Shown in pieces: positions 8,314 to 18,294 of a stretch of DNA of 64,000 nucleotides (the stretch's first letter is position 1; every line of letters begins with the position of its first letter). The DNA is from Streptomyces sp. Alt3 (GTDB taxonomy: Bacteria > Actinomycetota > Actinomycetes > Streptomycetales > Streptomycetaceae). The notes below the pieces were generated by a model that was given only the letters and a program-made list of their open reading frames with translations, was not told the origin of the DNA and ran no database searches. A program made the translations under genes and the position numbers. Location: contig NZ_CP120983.1 in the NCBI RefSeq assembly GCF_030719215.1, positions 3,286,001 to 3,350,000 on the forward strand. The letters run 5' to 3'.

Positions 8314-9576
8314 ATGCCCGCAGACCTCGCCGTCATCGGACTCGGTCACCTCGGCCTGCCTCTCGCCCAAGCAGCCGTCGGCGTGGGAATCGACACCGTC
8401 GGCTACGACACCGACCCACGTCCTTACGCCGAACTCTCGGCGGGCCGTACTCCGGTCGAGGGATCTCTCAGCGCGTCCGACATCCGCCGGATGCTCTCGG
8501 GCGGTTTCCGGCCCACCGCCGATCCGGCCGAACTGGGCCGCGTACGCACCGCCGCGATCTGCGCACCCACGCCCCTCGGGCCGGACCGCACCCTCGACCT
8601 CGGCGCGGTGACCGACGCGGCCCGCGCGCTCGCCGCGCGGCTGCGGCCGCACACCACCGTCCTGGTGGAGTCGGCGGTGCCGCCGGGGACCACCGAGAAC
8701 GTCGTACGCCCCCTGCTGGAGGAAGGGTCCGGGCTGCGCGCCGGACGGGACTTCCACCTCGCCCACTCCCCCGGCCGCCTCGACCCCGGCAACCGCGTCC
8801 ACGTCTACGGCAACACCCCGAAGGTCATCGGCGGCCTCACCCCCGCGTGCACCGAGTCCGCCGCCGCCTTCTACGGACGGCTCACCGACAAGGTGGTCAG
8901 GGCCCGCGGGCCGCGCGAGGCGGAGATGACGAAGGTCCTCGAAACCAACTTCCGGCACGTCAACATCGCGCTGGTCAACGAGATGGCGGAGCTCTGCCAC
9001 GACCTCGGTGTCGACCTCTGGGACGTCATCAGGTGCGCGGAGACCAAGCCGTTCGGCTTCGAGCCCTTCCGCCCCGGCCCCGGGGTCGGGGGCCACGGCG
9101 TGGCGGTCGACCCCGGACACTTCCCGTACAACAGCCGTACCCCCGGGCACCCCCTGCGCATGGTCTCGCTCGCCAAGGAGATCAACGACCGGATGCCGAG
9201 CTATGTGATCCAGCGCTGCGCGACCCTGCTGAACGAGCACGGCAAGTCCGTCCGGGGCGCCCGGGTCCTGCTGCTCGGCGTCACGTACAAGCCGGACCTC
9301 GCCGACCAGGAGTCCTCACCGGCCCGCGAGATCGCGACCCGGCTGATGGACATGGGCGCCCAGATCGGCTACCACGATCCCCACGTCCTGGACTGGCGGG
9401 TGCGTGACCTGCCCGTGCCGCGCGCCGACTCGCTCTACGAGGCCGCAGCGAGGGCCGACCTGACGGTGCTTCTGCAACACCACCGCACGTACGACCTCCA
9501 GGGGTTGGCGGTGAAGGCCCAGCTCCTCCTGGACACCCGGGGAGCCACCCCGGCGGGGGCCGCCCACCGGCTGTGA
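8314..9576 (+). CDS. UDP-glucose/GDP-mannose dehydrogenase family protein lacking the catalytic Cys
   Basis: A 420-residue relative of UDP-N-acetylmannosamine dehydrogenase (WecC-like) and other four-electron nucleotide-sugar dehydrogenases. The N-terminal NAD-binding motif is GLGHLGLPLA; the central helix region (FRHVNIALVNEMAELC) and the C-terminal domain (ARVLLLGVTYKPDLAD) are clear. The family thiohemiacetal cysteine normally sits in GGHC or GGSC. Here the sequence is GVGGHGVAVDP, with glycine in that position (codon GGC near 9096), and the preceding ENxFR element reads ETNFR. A two-step oxidation to the uronic acid is therefore doubtful; a single oxidation or a non-catalytic role is possible. 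No glycosyltransferase or capsule genes lie nearby. The start ATG has GGAAGG about ten bases upstream. Confidence 0.85.
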   Translation: MPADLAVIGLGHLGLPLAQAAVGVGIDTVGYDTDPRPYAELSAGRTPVEGSLSASDIRRMLSGGFRPTADPAELGRVRTAAICAPTPLGPDRTLDLGAVTDAARALAARLRPHTTVLVESAVPPGTTENVVRPLLEEGSGLRAGRDFHLAHSPGRLDPGNRVHVYGNTPKVIGGLTPACTESAAAFYGRLTDKVVRARGPREAEMTKVLETNFRHVNIALVNEMAELCHDLGVDLWDVIRCAETKPFGFEPFRPGPGVGGHGVAVDPGHFPYNSRTPGHPLRMVSLAKEINDRMPSYVIQRCATLLNEHGKSVRGARVLLLGVTYKPDLADQESSPAREIATRLMDMGAQIGYHDPHVLDWRVRDLPVPRADSLYEAAARADLTVLLQHHRTYDLQGLAVKAQLLLDTRGATPAGAAHRL

Positions 9577-9690
9577 GCGTCCTGGGGACGGGCCCGCCGG
9601 AATTCCCGGTGGGCCGTGTCGGTGCGGGCTGCTAGCCTGCGGCGTCACTTCTCGCACAGCCGTGCGCACCGTCCCAGGGGGAACACCCGT

Positions 9691-10326
9691 ATGAGCCAGC
9701 CCGTACAGCCACCGAACCCGCCGCAGCAGCCCCACGGCGGCCAGCCGGCCGACGGCAACCCGTACGCGGGACAGCAGCCCGCGCCCGGCAACCCCTACGC
9801 CGGCCAGCAGCAGCCCGGTGCGCCGACGGGCAACCCGTTCGCGGGACAGCAGCCCGGTGCGCCTACGGGCAACCCGTTCGCCGGCCAGCAGCCCGGCCAG
9901 TTCGGCGGCGGCTTCCCTCCGGCCCCGCGCGGCAACGTGGGCCTGGGCGTGCTGACCGCGCTCGGTACGGCGATCGTCGCGGCGATCCTGTACGGCGTCA
10001 TAGCCGGCTCCATCGAGCGCGAGGTCGGTTACGCGGCCATCGGTGTCGGCTTCCTGGTCGGTTTCGCGGCGAGCAAGGTCGGCGGTCCCCTCCCGGCCAT
10101 CGGCGCGGCCAGTGCCGTCTTCTCCCTGGGCGCCGTCTTCCTCGGTCAGCTCGTCGCCATGTCGATGATCCTCGCGGACGGCCTGGGCGTCGGGTTCTCC
10201 GAGGTCTTCTTCGAGCACTTCGGCGACGTCGTGGACGTCTGGAAGCAGGAGTCCGACTTCATGACGTACCTCTTCCTCCTCCTGGGTCCGGTCGCCGCCT
10301 TCGGTGGCGCCAGGAAGGCAGCCTGA
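9691..10326 (+). CDS. membrane protein with N-terminal NPYAGQQ repeats
   Basis: A 211-residue protein of unknown function. The first 75 or so residues are rich in Pro, Gln and Gly, with four near-copies of NP(Y/F)AGQQ. Several hydrophobic helices follow (for example VGLGVLTALGTAIVAAILYGV, YAAIGVGFLVGFAAS and a C-terminal YLFLLLGPVAAFGGA), so it is an integral membrane protein with a disordered N-terminal tail, an arrangement common among actinobacterial small membrane proteins. The ATG at 9691 is preceded by AGGGGG, which favours it over an in-frame upstream GTG. It lies 114 bp after the dehydrogenase gene on the same strand and ends at a strong shared terminator. Confidence 0.85.
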   Translation: MSQPVQPPNPPQQPHGGQPADGNPYAGQQPAPGNPYAGQQQPGAPTGNPFAGQQPGAPTGNPFAGQQPGQFGGGFPPAPRGNVGLGVLTALGTAIVAAILYGVIAGSIEREVGYAAIGVGFLVGFAASKVGGPLPAIGAASAVFSLGAVFLGQLVAMSMILADGLGVGFSEVFFEHFGDVVDVWKQESDFMTYLFLLLGPVAAFGGARKAA

Positions 10327-10338
10327 CCAGCTGAGCGG

Positions 10339-10383
10339 CACGCGCGACGGCCCGGACCTCGAAGGTCCGGGCCGTCGCGCGTG
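10339..10383. terminator. bidirectional hairpin terminator
   Basis: A perfect 21-bp inverted repeat (10339-10359 with 10363-10383) with a 3-nt loop lies between two genes that converge here. It should stop transcription from both sides. Confidence 0.85.
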
Positions 10384-10395
10384 TCGTGCGGGAGA

Positions 10396-11520
10396 TCAGC
10401 GGCGGTGCTGCGAGTCCGCCACCGTCACCTCGACGCGCTGGAACTCCTTCAGGTCGCTGTAGCCCGTGGTGGCCATCGCCCGACGCAGCGCGCCGAAGAT
10501 GTTCATCGAGCCGTCGGGCGTGTGCGACGGGCCGGTCAGGACCTCCTCGGTCGTGCCGACGGAGCCGAGGTCGACCAGCTTGCCGCGCGGCACGTCCTCG
10601 TGGACTGCCTCCATGCCCCAGTGCCGGCCGCGGCCGGGCGCGTCCGTGGCACGGGCCAGCGGGGAACCCATCATCACGGCGTCCGCACCGCAGGCGATCG
10701 CCTTGGGGAGGTCGCCGGACCAGCCGACGCCGCCGTCCGCGATGACGTGCACGTACCGGCCGCCGGACTCGTCCATGTAGTCGCGGCGGGCCCCGGCCAC
10801 ATCGGCGACCGCGGTCGCCATCGGGACCTGGATGCCGAAGACGTTGCGCGTGGTGTGCGCGGCGCCACCGCCGAAGCCGACGAGGACACCGGCCGCGCCG
10901 GTGCGCATCAGGTGCAGGGCGGCGGTGTACGTGGCACAGCCGCCGACGATGACCGGGACGTCCAGCTCGTAGATGAACTGCTTCAGGTTGAGCGGTTCGG
11001 CGGCGCCGGAGACGTGCTCGGCCGAGACCGTCGTACCGCGGATGACGAAGATGTCCACGCCCGCGTCGACGACGGCCTTGGAGAACTGCGCGGTGCGCTG
11101 CGGGGAGAGCGCCGCGGCGGTGACGACACCGGAGTCGCGCACCTCCTTGATGCGCTGCCCGATCAGCTCCTCCTGGATGGGGGCGGAGTAGATCTCCTGG
11201 AGCCGCGGGGTGGCGGTCTCGACCGGCATCTCGGCGATCTCGTCGAGGAGCGCCTGCGGGTCGGCGTGCCGGGTCCACAGCCCCTCGAGGTTGAGGACAC
11301 CGAGGCCGCCCAGCTCACCGATGCGGATGGCGGTCTGCGGGGAGACCACCGAGTCCATGGGCGCGGCCAGGAACGGCAGCTCGAAACGGTAGGCGTCGAT
11401 CTGCCAGGCGATCGAGACCTCCTTCGGGTCACGGGTGCGCCGGCTCGGCACGACAGCGATGTCGTCGAACGCGTATGCCCTGCGGCCGCGCTTGCCGCGC
11501 CCGATCTCGATCTCAGTCAC
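10396..11520 (-). CDS. guaB3: GuaB3-type IMP dehydrogenase-related protein
   Basis: A 374-residue TIM-barrel protein of the IMPDH/GMP reductase superfamily without CBS domains. The phosphate- and flavin-style loops of the family are kept (VIVGGCATYTAALH, VIADGGVGWSGDLPKAIACGAD, VMMGSPLA), but the loop that carries the nucleophilic cysteine in true IMPDH (SICTTR in the neighbouring GuaB) reads AAHTTR here. Mycobacterial GuaB3 proteins likewise lack this cysteine, so loss is a family trait rather than a local mutation. The biochemical role in actinobacteria is unsettled. It lies directly downstream of guaB on the same strand, separated by a hairpin. Confidence 0.9.
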   Translation of the reverse strand: MTEIEIGRGKRGRRAYAFDDIAVVPSRRTRDPKEVSIAWQIDAYRFELPFLAAPMDSVVSPQTAIRIGELGGLGVLNLEGLWTRHADPQALLDEIAEMPVETATPRLQEIYSAPIQEELIGQRIKEVRDSGVVTAAALSPQRTAQFSKAVVDAGVDIFVIRGTTVSAEHVSGAAEPLNLKQFIYELDVPVIVGGCATYTAALHLMRTGAAGVLVGFGGGAAHTTRNVFGIQVPMATAVADVAGARRDYMDESGGRYVHVIADGGVGWSGDLPKAIACGADAVMMGSPLARATDAPGRGRHWGMEAVHEDVPRGKLVDLGSVGTTEEVLTGPSHTPDGSMNIFGALRRAMATTGYSDLKEFQRVEVTVADSQHRR

Positions 11521-11573
11521 GATGGTGTGGCCTTTCCTCTACGTCTGCGCTGACCAGTATCCCCGACGCACAC

Positions 11574-11611
11574 GTGAGGGGCGGTCCCGGGAACACCGGT
11601 CCGCCCCTCAC
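11574..11611 (-). terminator. hairpin terminator after guaB
   Basis: GTGAGGGGCGG (11574-11584) pairs with CCGCCCCTCAC (11601-11611), an 11-bp stem just beyond the guaB stop codon. It probably separates guaB from the guaB3 transcript. Confidence 0.7.
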
Positions 11612-11624
11612 CTGCGCTGATGTC

Positions 11625-13169
<1,545 letters not shown>

Positions 13170-13263
13170 CTAACGGCCTCGCGAGGTGTCTCATTCCACG
13201 ATCAAGATCACCTACCGGTTCTGTGGCATCCTCCACACCCGCCGGAGTTCCCGGAACCGGCCT

Positions 13264-14028
13264 CTACTGGCCCGCGAGGGCGCGCAGTCTGCTCAGCGCC
13301 CGGTGCTGGGCGACCCGGACGGCACCTGGGGACATTCCGAGCATCTGCCCGGTCTCCTCGGCGGTCAGACCGACCGCGACCCGCAGGACGAGCAGTTCGC
13401 GCTGGTTCTCCGGCAGGTTGGCGAGGAGCTTCTTCGCCCAGGCGGCGTCGCTGCTGAGCAGGGCCCGCTCCTCGGGGCCGAGCGAGTCGTCGGGCCGCTC
13501 CGGCATCTCGTCCGAGGGCACGGCCGTCGAACCGGGGTGCCGCATCGCGGCACGCTGGAGGTCGGCGACCTTGTGGCCCGCGATGGCGAAGACGAAGGCT
13601 TCGAAGGGCCTGCCGGTGTCCTTGTACCTCGGCAGCGCCATGAGTACGGCCACGCAGACCTCCTGCGCGAGGTCCTCGACGAAGTGACGGGCATCACCGG
13701 GAAGCCGGTTGAGCCGGGACCTGCAGTAACGCAGGGCGAGGGGGTGGACGTGCGCCAGCAGATCATGGGTGGCCTGCGCGTCGCCGTCGACGGCACGGTG
13801 CACCAGAGCACCGATCACCGTCGTCCCGTCCTCACGCATCGGACCATGGTGCCTTGACGGCGTCCGATCCGAGGCATCGCGTCCCGAGTTGTGCACCGAA
13901 GCGTTATCAGCGGCTGCGTCCCCACCGCCGGCGGACGTGCCGGCACGGTCGGTGGACGCGTCGACCGGTTCGTCCTCGGCGTGGTGAGTGAGTGCTCCAG
14001 CGTTCTGAGCGGGTGCGCCGGATGTCAT
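13264..14028 (-). CDS. shbA: ECF-type sigma factor, probably ShbA
   Basis: A 254-residue sigma factor with region 2 ([21 protein letters not shown]... to [16 protein letters not shown]) and region 4 ([44 protein letters not shown]). Position between guaB and bldM matches ShbA, the sigma factor that drives transcription of the principal sigma gene hrdB in Streptomyces griseus; the identification rests on context and type. The start ATG at 14026-14028 has AAGGGGAGG nine bases upstream and gives a 63-residue Ala/Ser/Asp-rich extension. A shorter 191-residue form from the ATG at 13839 would match ordinary ECF length but has no visible ribosome binding site. No anti-sigma gene is adjacent. Confidence 0.85.
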   Translation of the reverse strand: MTSGAPAQNAGALTHHAEDEPVDASTDRAGTSAGGGDAAADNASVHNSGRDASDRTPSRHHGPMREDGTTVIGALVHRAVDGDAQATHDLLAHVHPLALRYCRSRLNRLPGDARHFVEDLAQEVCVAVLMALPRYKDTGRPFEAFVFAIAGHKVADLQRAAMRHPGSTAVPSDEMPERPDDSLGPEERALLSSDAAWAKKLLANLPENQRELLVLRVAVGLTAEETGQMLGMSPGAVRVAQHRALSRLRALAGQ

Positions 14029-14216
14029 GTCCTGCGCCCTCCCCTTCCGCTCGACCGAATGTTCCCCTAGGAACTCCACAACCCCAAGGATGCGGCATCG
14101 GCCGGAAAGCGTCACACAGCGCTGGTGGGAACGGCCCGGCCGCAGGTCCGCCACCACCGTCGCCCCGTCCGCCGACGCGCGGACGGGATCACACGGTCAC
14201 CGGCCACGCCGCGGCA

Positions 14217-14828
14217 TCAGCGGACCAGGCCCCAGCGGAATCCGAGCGCGACGGCGTGCGCGCGGTCCGAGGCACCGAGCTTCTTGAACAGCCGCCGCGC
14301 GTGCGTCTTCACCGTGTCCTCGGAGAGGAACAGCTCGCGTCCGATCTCCGCGTTGGACCGGCCGTGGCTCATGCCTTCGAGCACCTGGATCTCCCGGGCC
14401 GTGAGCGTCGGCGCCGCGCCCATCTCCGCGGACCGCAGCCGGCGCGGGGCGAGCCGCCAGGTCGGATCGGCGAGCGCCTGGGTCACGGTCGCGCGCAGTT
14501 CGGCACGCGAGGCGTCCTTGTGCAGGTAGCCGCGGGCTCCGGCGGCGACCGCGAGTGCGACACCGTCGAGATCCTCGGCGACGGTCAGCATGATGATCCT
14601 GGCCCCGGGGTCCGCCGAGAGCAGCCGCCGGACCGTCTCCACACCCCCGAGACCGGGCATGCGTACGTCCATCAGAATCAGATCCGAACGATCGGCTCCC
14701 CAGCGGCGGAGGACTTCCTCCCCGTTCGCCGCTGTGGTCACACGCTCGACGCCGGGCACGGTCGCAACCGCGCGGCGGAGCGCTTCTCGGGCAAGCGGGG
14801 AGTCGTCGCAGACGAGGACGGATGTCAT
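14217..14828 (-). CDS. bldM: developmental response regulator BldM
   Basis: A 203-residue orphan response regulator required for aerial hyphae formation in Streptomyces. The receiver domain begins SVLVCDDSPLAREAL and keeps Asp54 (LILMDVRMPG); the C-terminal LuxR-type helix-turn-helix covers LTAREIQVLEGMSHGRSNAEIGRELFLSEDTVKTH. From the literature, BldM acts as a homodimer at one set of promoters and as a heterodimer with WhiI at another, and does not depend on ordinary phosphorylation. The ATG at 14826-14828 is preceded by GGAGGAC and gives the standard length; an upstream in-frame extension is not needed. No histidine kinase gene is adjacent. A sigma-BldN-type promoter lies upstream. Confidence 0.97.
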   Translation of the reverse strand: MTSVLVCDDSPLAREALRRAVATVPGVERVTTAANGEEVLRRWGADRSDLILMDVRMPGLGGVETVRRLLSADPGARIIMLTVAEDLDGVALAVAAGARGYLHKDASRAELRATVTQALADPTWRLAPRRLRSAEMGAAPTLTAREIQVLEGMSHGRSNAEIGRELFLSEDTVKTHARRLFKKLGASDRAHAVALGFRWGLVR

Positions 14829-14951
14829 GACCGTCCTCCGCAGCTGATGCGCGTCACCTTGAGCCTCCAGGCTGGTACAAGTCGTCACCTGTGCGGTTGA
14901 CCCCCTCGGACATGTGCCCGAGCTCGTTCTCCGTCAACCGCCTCCCCCTCA

Positions 14952-14979
14952 TCAACGACGGTCACTCGAAAGAGTTACG
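14952..14979 (-). promoter_or_regulatory. sigma-BldN-type promoter of bldM
   Basis: Read leftward, CGTAAC (complement of 14974-14979) and CGTTGA (complement of 14952-14957) are separated by exactly 16 bp. This equals the known consensus for the ECF sigma factor BldN, which is established as an activator of bldM transcription. The predicted start is near 14945, giving a leader of about 115 nt before the bldM ATG. Confidence 0.85.
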
Positions 14980-15145
14980 GGCCAAAGCATCCGGTTCGGC
15001 ACTCTAAGTGAGGGGTCGCACACGGAGGAGAGCGACACGGAGTCATTCACCCGTCAATCGATCTTCCACCCGGCGACCTGCCCCATTTAGCGGGTTTTCT
15101 TCCCTTTTGCTGGCGTCTATGGCTAGATTCGCAATCAGTCATATT

Positions 15146-15170
15146 TACATCTACTAAGACCGTAGATGTA
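15146..15170. promoter_or_regulatory. perfect 9-bp inverted repeat upstream of whiD
   Basis: TACATCTAC (15146-15154) and GTAGATGTA (15162-15170) are perfect inverted repeats with a 7-bp spacer, about 93 bp before the whiD start. The AT-rich composition and two-fold symmetry suggest an operator for a dimeric regulator; no binding protein can be named from the sequence. Confidence 0.5.
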
Positions 15171-15262
15171 CCGTCGGGACTCCGGTCACCGTCGAGCAAG
15201 AGACGAGCGACAACGGTCGAGGACGCCGTTTCCGAACCAGCAAGGTTTCGAGGGGACACGCA

Positions 15263-15592
15263 ATGGCAGATTTCTCCCGCCTTCCAGGACCCAACGCGGA
15301 CTTGTGGGACTGGCAGCTGCTGGCCGCCTGCCGCGGGGTCGACAGTTCGCTGTTCTTCCACCCCGAAGGAGAACGTGGAGCGGCCAGGAGCGCCCGTGAG
15401 ACCTCGGCGAAGGAGGTCTGCATGCGCTGCCCGGTGCGCGCCGAGTGCGCTGCGCACGCACTCGCGGTGCGCGAGCCCTACGGCGTCTGGGGCGGTCTGA
15501 CCGAGGACGAGCGCGAGGAGCTCATGGGCCGCGCCCGCAACAGGCTGATCTCCGCCCACTCAGGTCCGCCGCCGGAGCCCGGCCGCACCTGA
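15263..15592 (+). CDS. whiD: WhiB-family iron-sulfur protein WhiD
   Basis: A 109-residue Wbl protein needed for late spore maturation. The four [4Fe-4S] ligands are Cys23, Cys53, Cys56 and Cys62 (CMRCPVRAEC), followed by the Gly/Trp turn GVWGG and a basic C-terminal segment (RARNRL). The first 95 or so residues are nearly identical to what I recall of S. coelicolor WhiD; the last dozen residues differ and are Pro/Gly-rich. Wbl proteins bind region 4 of the principal sigma factor. The ATG is preceded by GAGGGG. It is divergent from bldM across the shared control region. Confidence 0.97.
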   Translation: MADFSRLPGPNADLWDWQLLAACRGVDSSLFFHPEGERGAARSARETSAKEVCMRCPVRAECAAHALAVREPYGVWGGLTEDEREELMGRARNRLISAHSGPPPEPGRT

Positions 15593-15705
15593 CACACCGC
15601 ACGGACCATCGAACGCAGAAACGTTTCCTCCGGCTGGGCGCCCGCCGCCCGACCGGGCGCGCCCGCCGTCGGACCCGCTGGACCGGGTGCGGCGGACCGG
15701 GCCGG

Positions 15706-16596
15706 TCAGCGTGCCGCCGCCAGGGACAGCTGGTCCAGGGTCGCCGCCACCGCCGGCACACGGGCGAGGTCGGGCAGGGTGAGGGCGACGATCTCCCGCT
15801 CCACGGCAGGCTCCACCGTCACGCTCCGTGCCCCCTTGGGCCGTACCGACTCCAGGGCGAGCCCGGGCAGGACGGCGACTCCGAGACCCGCCCCGACGAG
15901 GCCGATCACCGCCGGGTAGTCGTCGGTGGCGAAGTCGATCCTGGGGGTGAAGCCGGAGGTCTCGCAGACCTCCACCAGCTGGCGCCTGCAACGCGGGCAT
16001 CCGGCGATCCACGGCTCGTCGGCGAGCTCGCCGATGCCCACCGCGTCCGCCCCCGCGAGCCGGTGCCCTTCCGGCACCAGGCCGATCAGCCGGTCCTTGA
16101 GCAGCGGACGCACGACCAGGTCGTCCCATTCACCGGTGGCCGTGCCGTAGCGGAACGCGAGCGCGATGTCGCAGTCACCGTCGCGCAGCATCTCCACCGA
16201 GCGGGGCGGCTCCGCCTCGACGAGCGAGACCTGGGTGCCGGGATGCGCGGCGCGCAGGGCGGCGAGGGCGCCGGGGACCAGGGTGGAGCTTCCGCTGGGG
16301 AACGACACGAGCCGGACCCGGCCGGCCCGCAGTCCGGCGATCGCGGCGACCTCCTCCTCGGCGGCGGTCAGCCCGGCGAGGATGCCGGAGGCATGGCGCA
16401 CCAGCGCCTCACCGGCCTGGGTGAGACGCATCTCGCGCCCCGTGCGGATCAGCAGCGGCGTGCCCGCGGAGGTCTCCAGGGCCTTCATCTGCTGGCTGAC
16501 GGCAGGCTGGGTGCAGCCCAGCTCCCGCGCGGCGGCGGAGAACGAGCCGGTGGTGGCGACGGCGCGCAGGACACGGAGATGACGGGCTTCGATCAC
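15706..16596 (-). CDS. LysR-family transcriptional regulator
   Basis: A 296-residue regulator. The N-terminal winged helix-turn-helix is clear (LRVLRAVATTGSFSAAARELGCTQPAVSQQMKALE), and the rest is a periplasmic-binding-like effector domain. The effector domain has a CPRCRRQLVEVC cluster of four cysteines, which is not usual in this family and could respond to metal or redox state; that is inference. It is divergent from the MOSC gene, with 82 bp between the starts, the usual arrangement of a LysR regulator and a target. The target is not otherwise identifiable. Confidence 0.92.
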   Translation of the reverse strand: MIEARHLRVLRAVATTGSFSAAARELGCTQPAVSQQMKALETSAGTPLLIRTGREMRLTQAGEALVRHASGILAGLTAAEEEVAAIAGLRAGRVRLVSFPSGSSTLVPGALAALRAAHPGTQVSLVEAEPPRSVEMLRDGDCDIALAFRYGTATGEWDDLVVRPLLKDRLIGLVPEGHRLAGADAVGIGELADEPWIAGCPRCRRQLVEVCETSGFTPRIDFATDDYPAVIGLVGAGLGVAVLPGLALESVRPKGARSVTVEPAVEREIVALTLPDLARVPAVAATLDQLSLAAAR

Positions 16597-16678
16597 CCTT
16601 CAACCATAAGGGACTCTTGCAGAATCAGTCGATTTATCGTCAGCGACTTTGAGGGCCTCACGGCTAACCTGTCGGGTT

Positions 16679-17353
16679 ATGAAGGTGCTCACCGTGAATC
16701 TCGGCCGTCCCACTCCCTCCGCGCACTCCGACGCGACCGACGGCCTCACCGGGATCGGCAAGCAGCCGTCCGACGTCCCGGTGAGGGTGACCGACCCCGG
16801 CCCCAAGGGCAGCGGGGGCAGCGGCCTGGCCGGTGACGCGGTGTGCGACCTCCGGCACCACGGCGGGACCGACCAGGCGGTGTACGCGTACGCCCGTGAG
16901 GAGCTCGACGCCTGGGAGAAGCAGCTCGGCCGCCCCCTGCCCAACGGCGCGTTCGGCGAGAACCTCACGACCCTCGGCCTCTCGGTGAGCCACGCGCGGA
17001 TCGGTGAGCGCTGGAGGATCGGCGACGAGCTGGTCCTCGAGGTGACCTCGGGCCGCATCCCGTGCCGCACGTTCGCGGGCCATCTGGGCGAGCGGGGCTG
17101 GGTGAAGCGGTTCACGCGTGAGGGGGCCACGGGTGCTTACCTCCGCGTGGTCGAGCCGGGCACGATCCGTTCCGGAGACCCTGTCGAGGTGGTGCACGTG
17201 CCCGACCACGACATCACCGCCGCGCTGGAGTTCAGGGCCACGACCACGGAGCGGGAGCTCCTGCCCCGTCTGCTCGACGCCGGGGACGCGCTGCACACGG
17301 AGACGCTCCGGGCGGCGCGGGCGTACATCGCGAAGCAGAGCCCCGCCTCCTAG
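16679..17353 (+). CDS. MOSC-domain protein (YiiM-like)
   Basis: A 224-residue protein of the MOSC family, related to molybdenum-cofactor sulfurase C-terminal domains and to E. coli YiiM, which reduces N-hydroxylated substrates. The conserved cysteine lies in SGRIPCRTFAGHL; HHGGTDQAVYAYA and NGAFGENLTTLGL are typical YiiM-like segments. The chosen ATG (16679-16681) begins MKVLTVNLGRP, where the domain begins; an in-frame start ten codons upstream would overlap the LysR control region. It is divergently paired with the LysR gene. Confidence 0.9.
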   Translation: MKVLTVNLGRPTPSAHSDATDGLTGIGKQPSDVPVRVTDPGPKGSGGSGLAGDAVCDLRHHGGTDQAVYAYAREELDAWEKQLGRPLPNGAFGENLTTLGLSVSHARIGERWRIGDELVLEVTSGRIPCRTFAGHLGERGWVKRFTREGATGAYLRVVEPGTIRSGDPVEVVHVPDHDITAALEFRATTTERELLPRLLDAGDALHTETLRAARAYIAKQSPAS

Positions 17354-17503
17354 GAGGTTCCGCCCGGAGCGGTCGCGCCGCGGGCGGTCGCCGACGCGGA
17401 GTCCGGCGCACACGGTCCGACGGGCCGCGGCGGGCCCCCGGTCCCCGGTGGCTCCGGCCTGGAGGAGAAGGCGGGTCGGGACCCCTGTCAGGCGGAGGCT
17501 AAC

Positions 17504-18286
17504 GTGCCGCTTATGACGACTGCACTGATTACGGGCGCGACGGCGGGGATCGGGGCCGCCTTCGCACGGCGGCTCGCGGGTGACGGGCACAATCTGGTGC
17601 TGGTGGCCCGTGACACGGAGCGGCTGCGGGTCCAGGCCACGGAGCTGCACGACCGGCACGGCATCGAGGCCGAGGTGCTGACGGCGGACCTGTCCACGGA
17701 TGCCGGCATCGAAGCGGTCGCCGCGCGGCTGACGGACCGTGTGAGCCCGGTCGACCTGCTGGTCAACAACGCCGGCTTCGGCAACAAGGGCCGCTATCTG
17801 GACGTGTCCGTCGCCGACGAGCTGACGATGCTGAAGGTCCACTGCGAGGCCGTGCTGCGGCTGACCTCGGCAGCGGCGGGCTCGATGCGGGAACGCGGTC
17901 GCGGCGGCGTGGTCAACGTGGCCTCGGTCGCGGCCTTCCTGCCGCGGGGGACGTACGGGGCGTCGAAGGCGTGGGTCGTGCAGTTCACCCAGGGTGCGGC
18001 GAAGGACCTGGCGGGTACTGGGGTGCGGCTGATGGCGCTGTGCCCCGGATTCGTACGGACCGAGTTCCACGAGCGGGCCGGAATGGGGACGGGCAACATC
18101 CCGGACTGGATGTGGCTCGACGCGGACAAGCTGGTGGCCGCGGCCCTGGAGGACCTGGCCCGGGGCAGGTCCGTGTCGATCCCGGACCCGCGCTACAAGG
18201 CGCTGATGGGCCTGGTGAAGCTGACGCCCCGCAGCCTCCTGGGCGGAGTCACCTCCCGCGCGGGCCGGACGTACGGCCCCGAGTAG
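17504..18286 (+). CDS. short-chain dehydrogenase/reductase
   Basis: A 260-residue NAD(P)-dependent oxidoreductase of the classical SDR type. It has the cofactor motif TGATAGIGAAFAR, the NNAG motif, the catalytic serine in VVNVASVAA and YGASK as the YxxxK pair, then CPGFVRTEF. The substrate cannot be told from the sequence. The GTG start at 17504 has GGCGGAGG five bases upstream; an ATG three codons further in is the alternative. It is 150 bp after the MOSC gene on the same strand and ends at a very strong shared terminator. Confidence 0.93.
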   Translation: MPLMTTALITGATAGIGAAFARRLAGDGHNLVLVARDTERLRVQATELHDRHGIEAEVLTADLSTDAGIEAVAARLTDRVSPVDLLVNNAGFGNKGRYLDVSVADELTMLKVHCEAVLRLTSAAAGSMRERGRGGVVNVASVAAFLPRGTYGASKAWVVQFTQGAAKDLAGTGVRLMALCPGFVRTEFHERAGMGTGNIPDWMWLDADKLVAAALEDLARGRSVSIPDPRYKALMGLVKLTPRSLLGGVTSRAGRTYGPE

Positions 18287-18294
18287 CCCCGCAC

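Larger units (their letters stand above)
14829..15262. other. 434-bp divergent control region between bldM and whiD
   Basis: No gene is seen here. The region drives two developmental regulators in opposite directions. It contains the sigma-BldN-type promoter on the bldM side (14952-14979) and a perfect inverted repeat on the whiD side (15146-15170). The part from about 15090 to 15175 is clearly less GC-rich than its surroundings. Confidence 0.8.
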
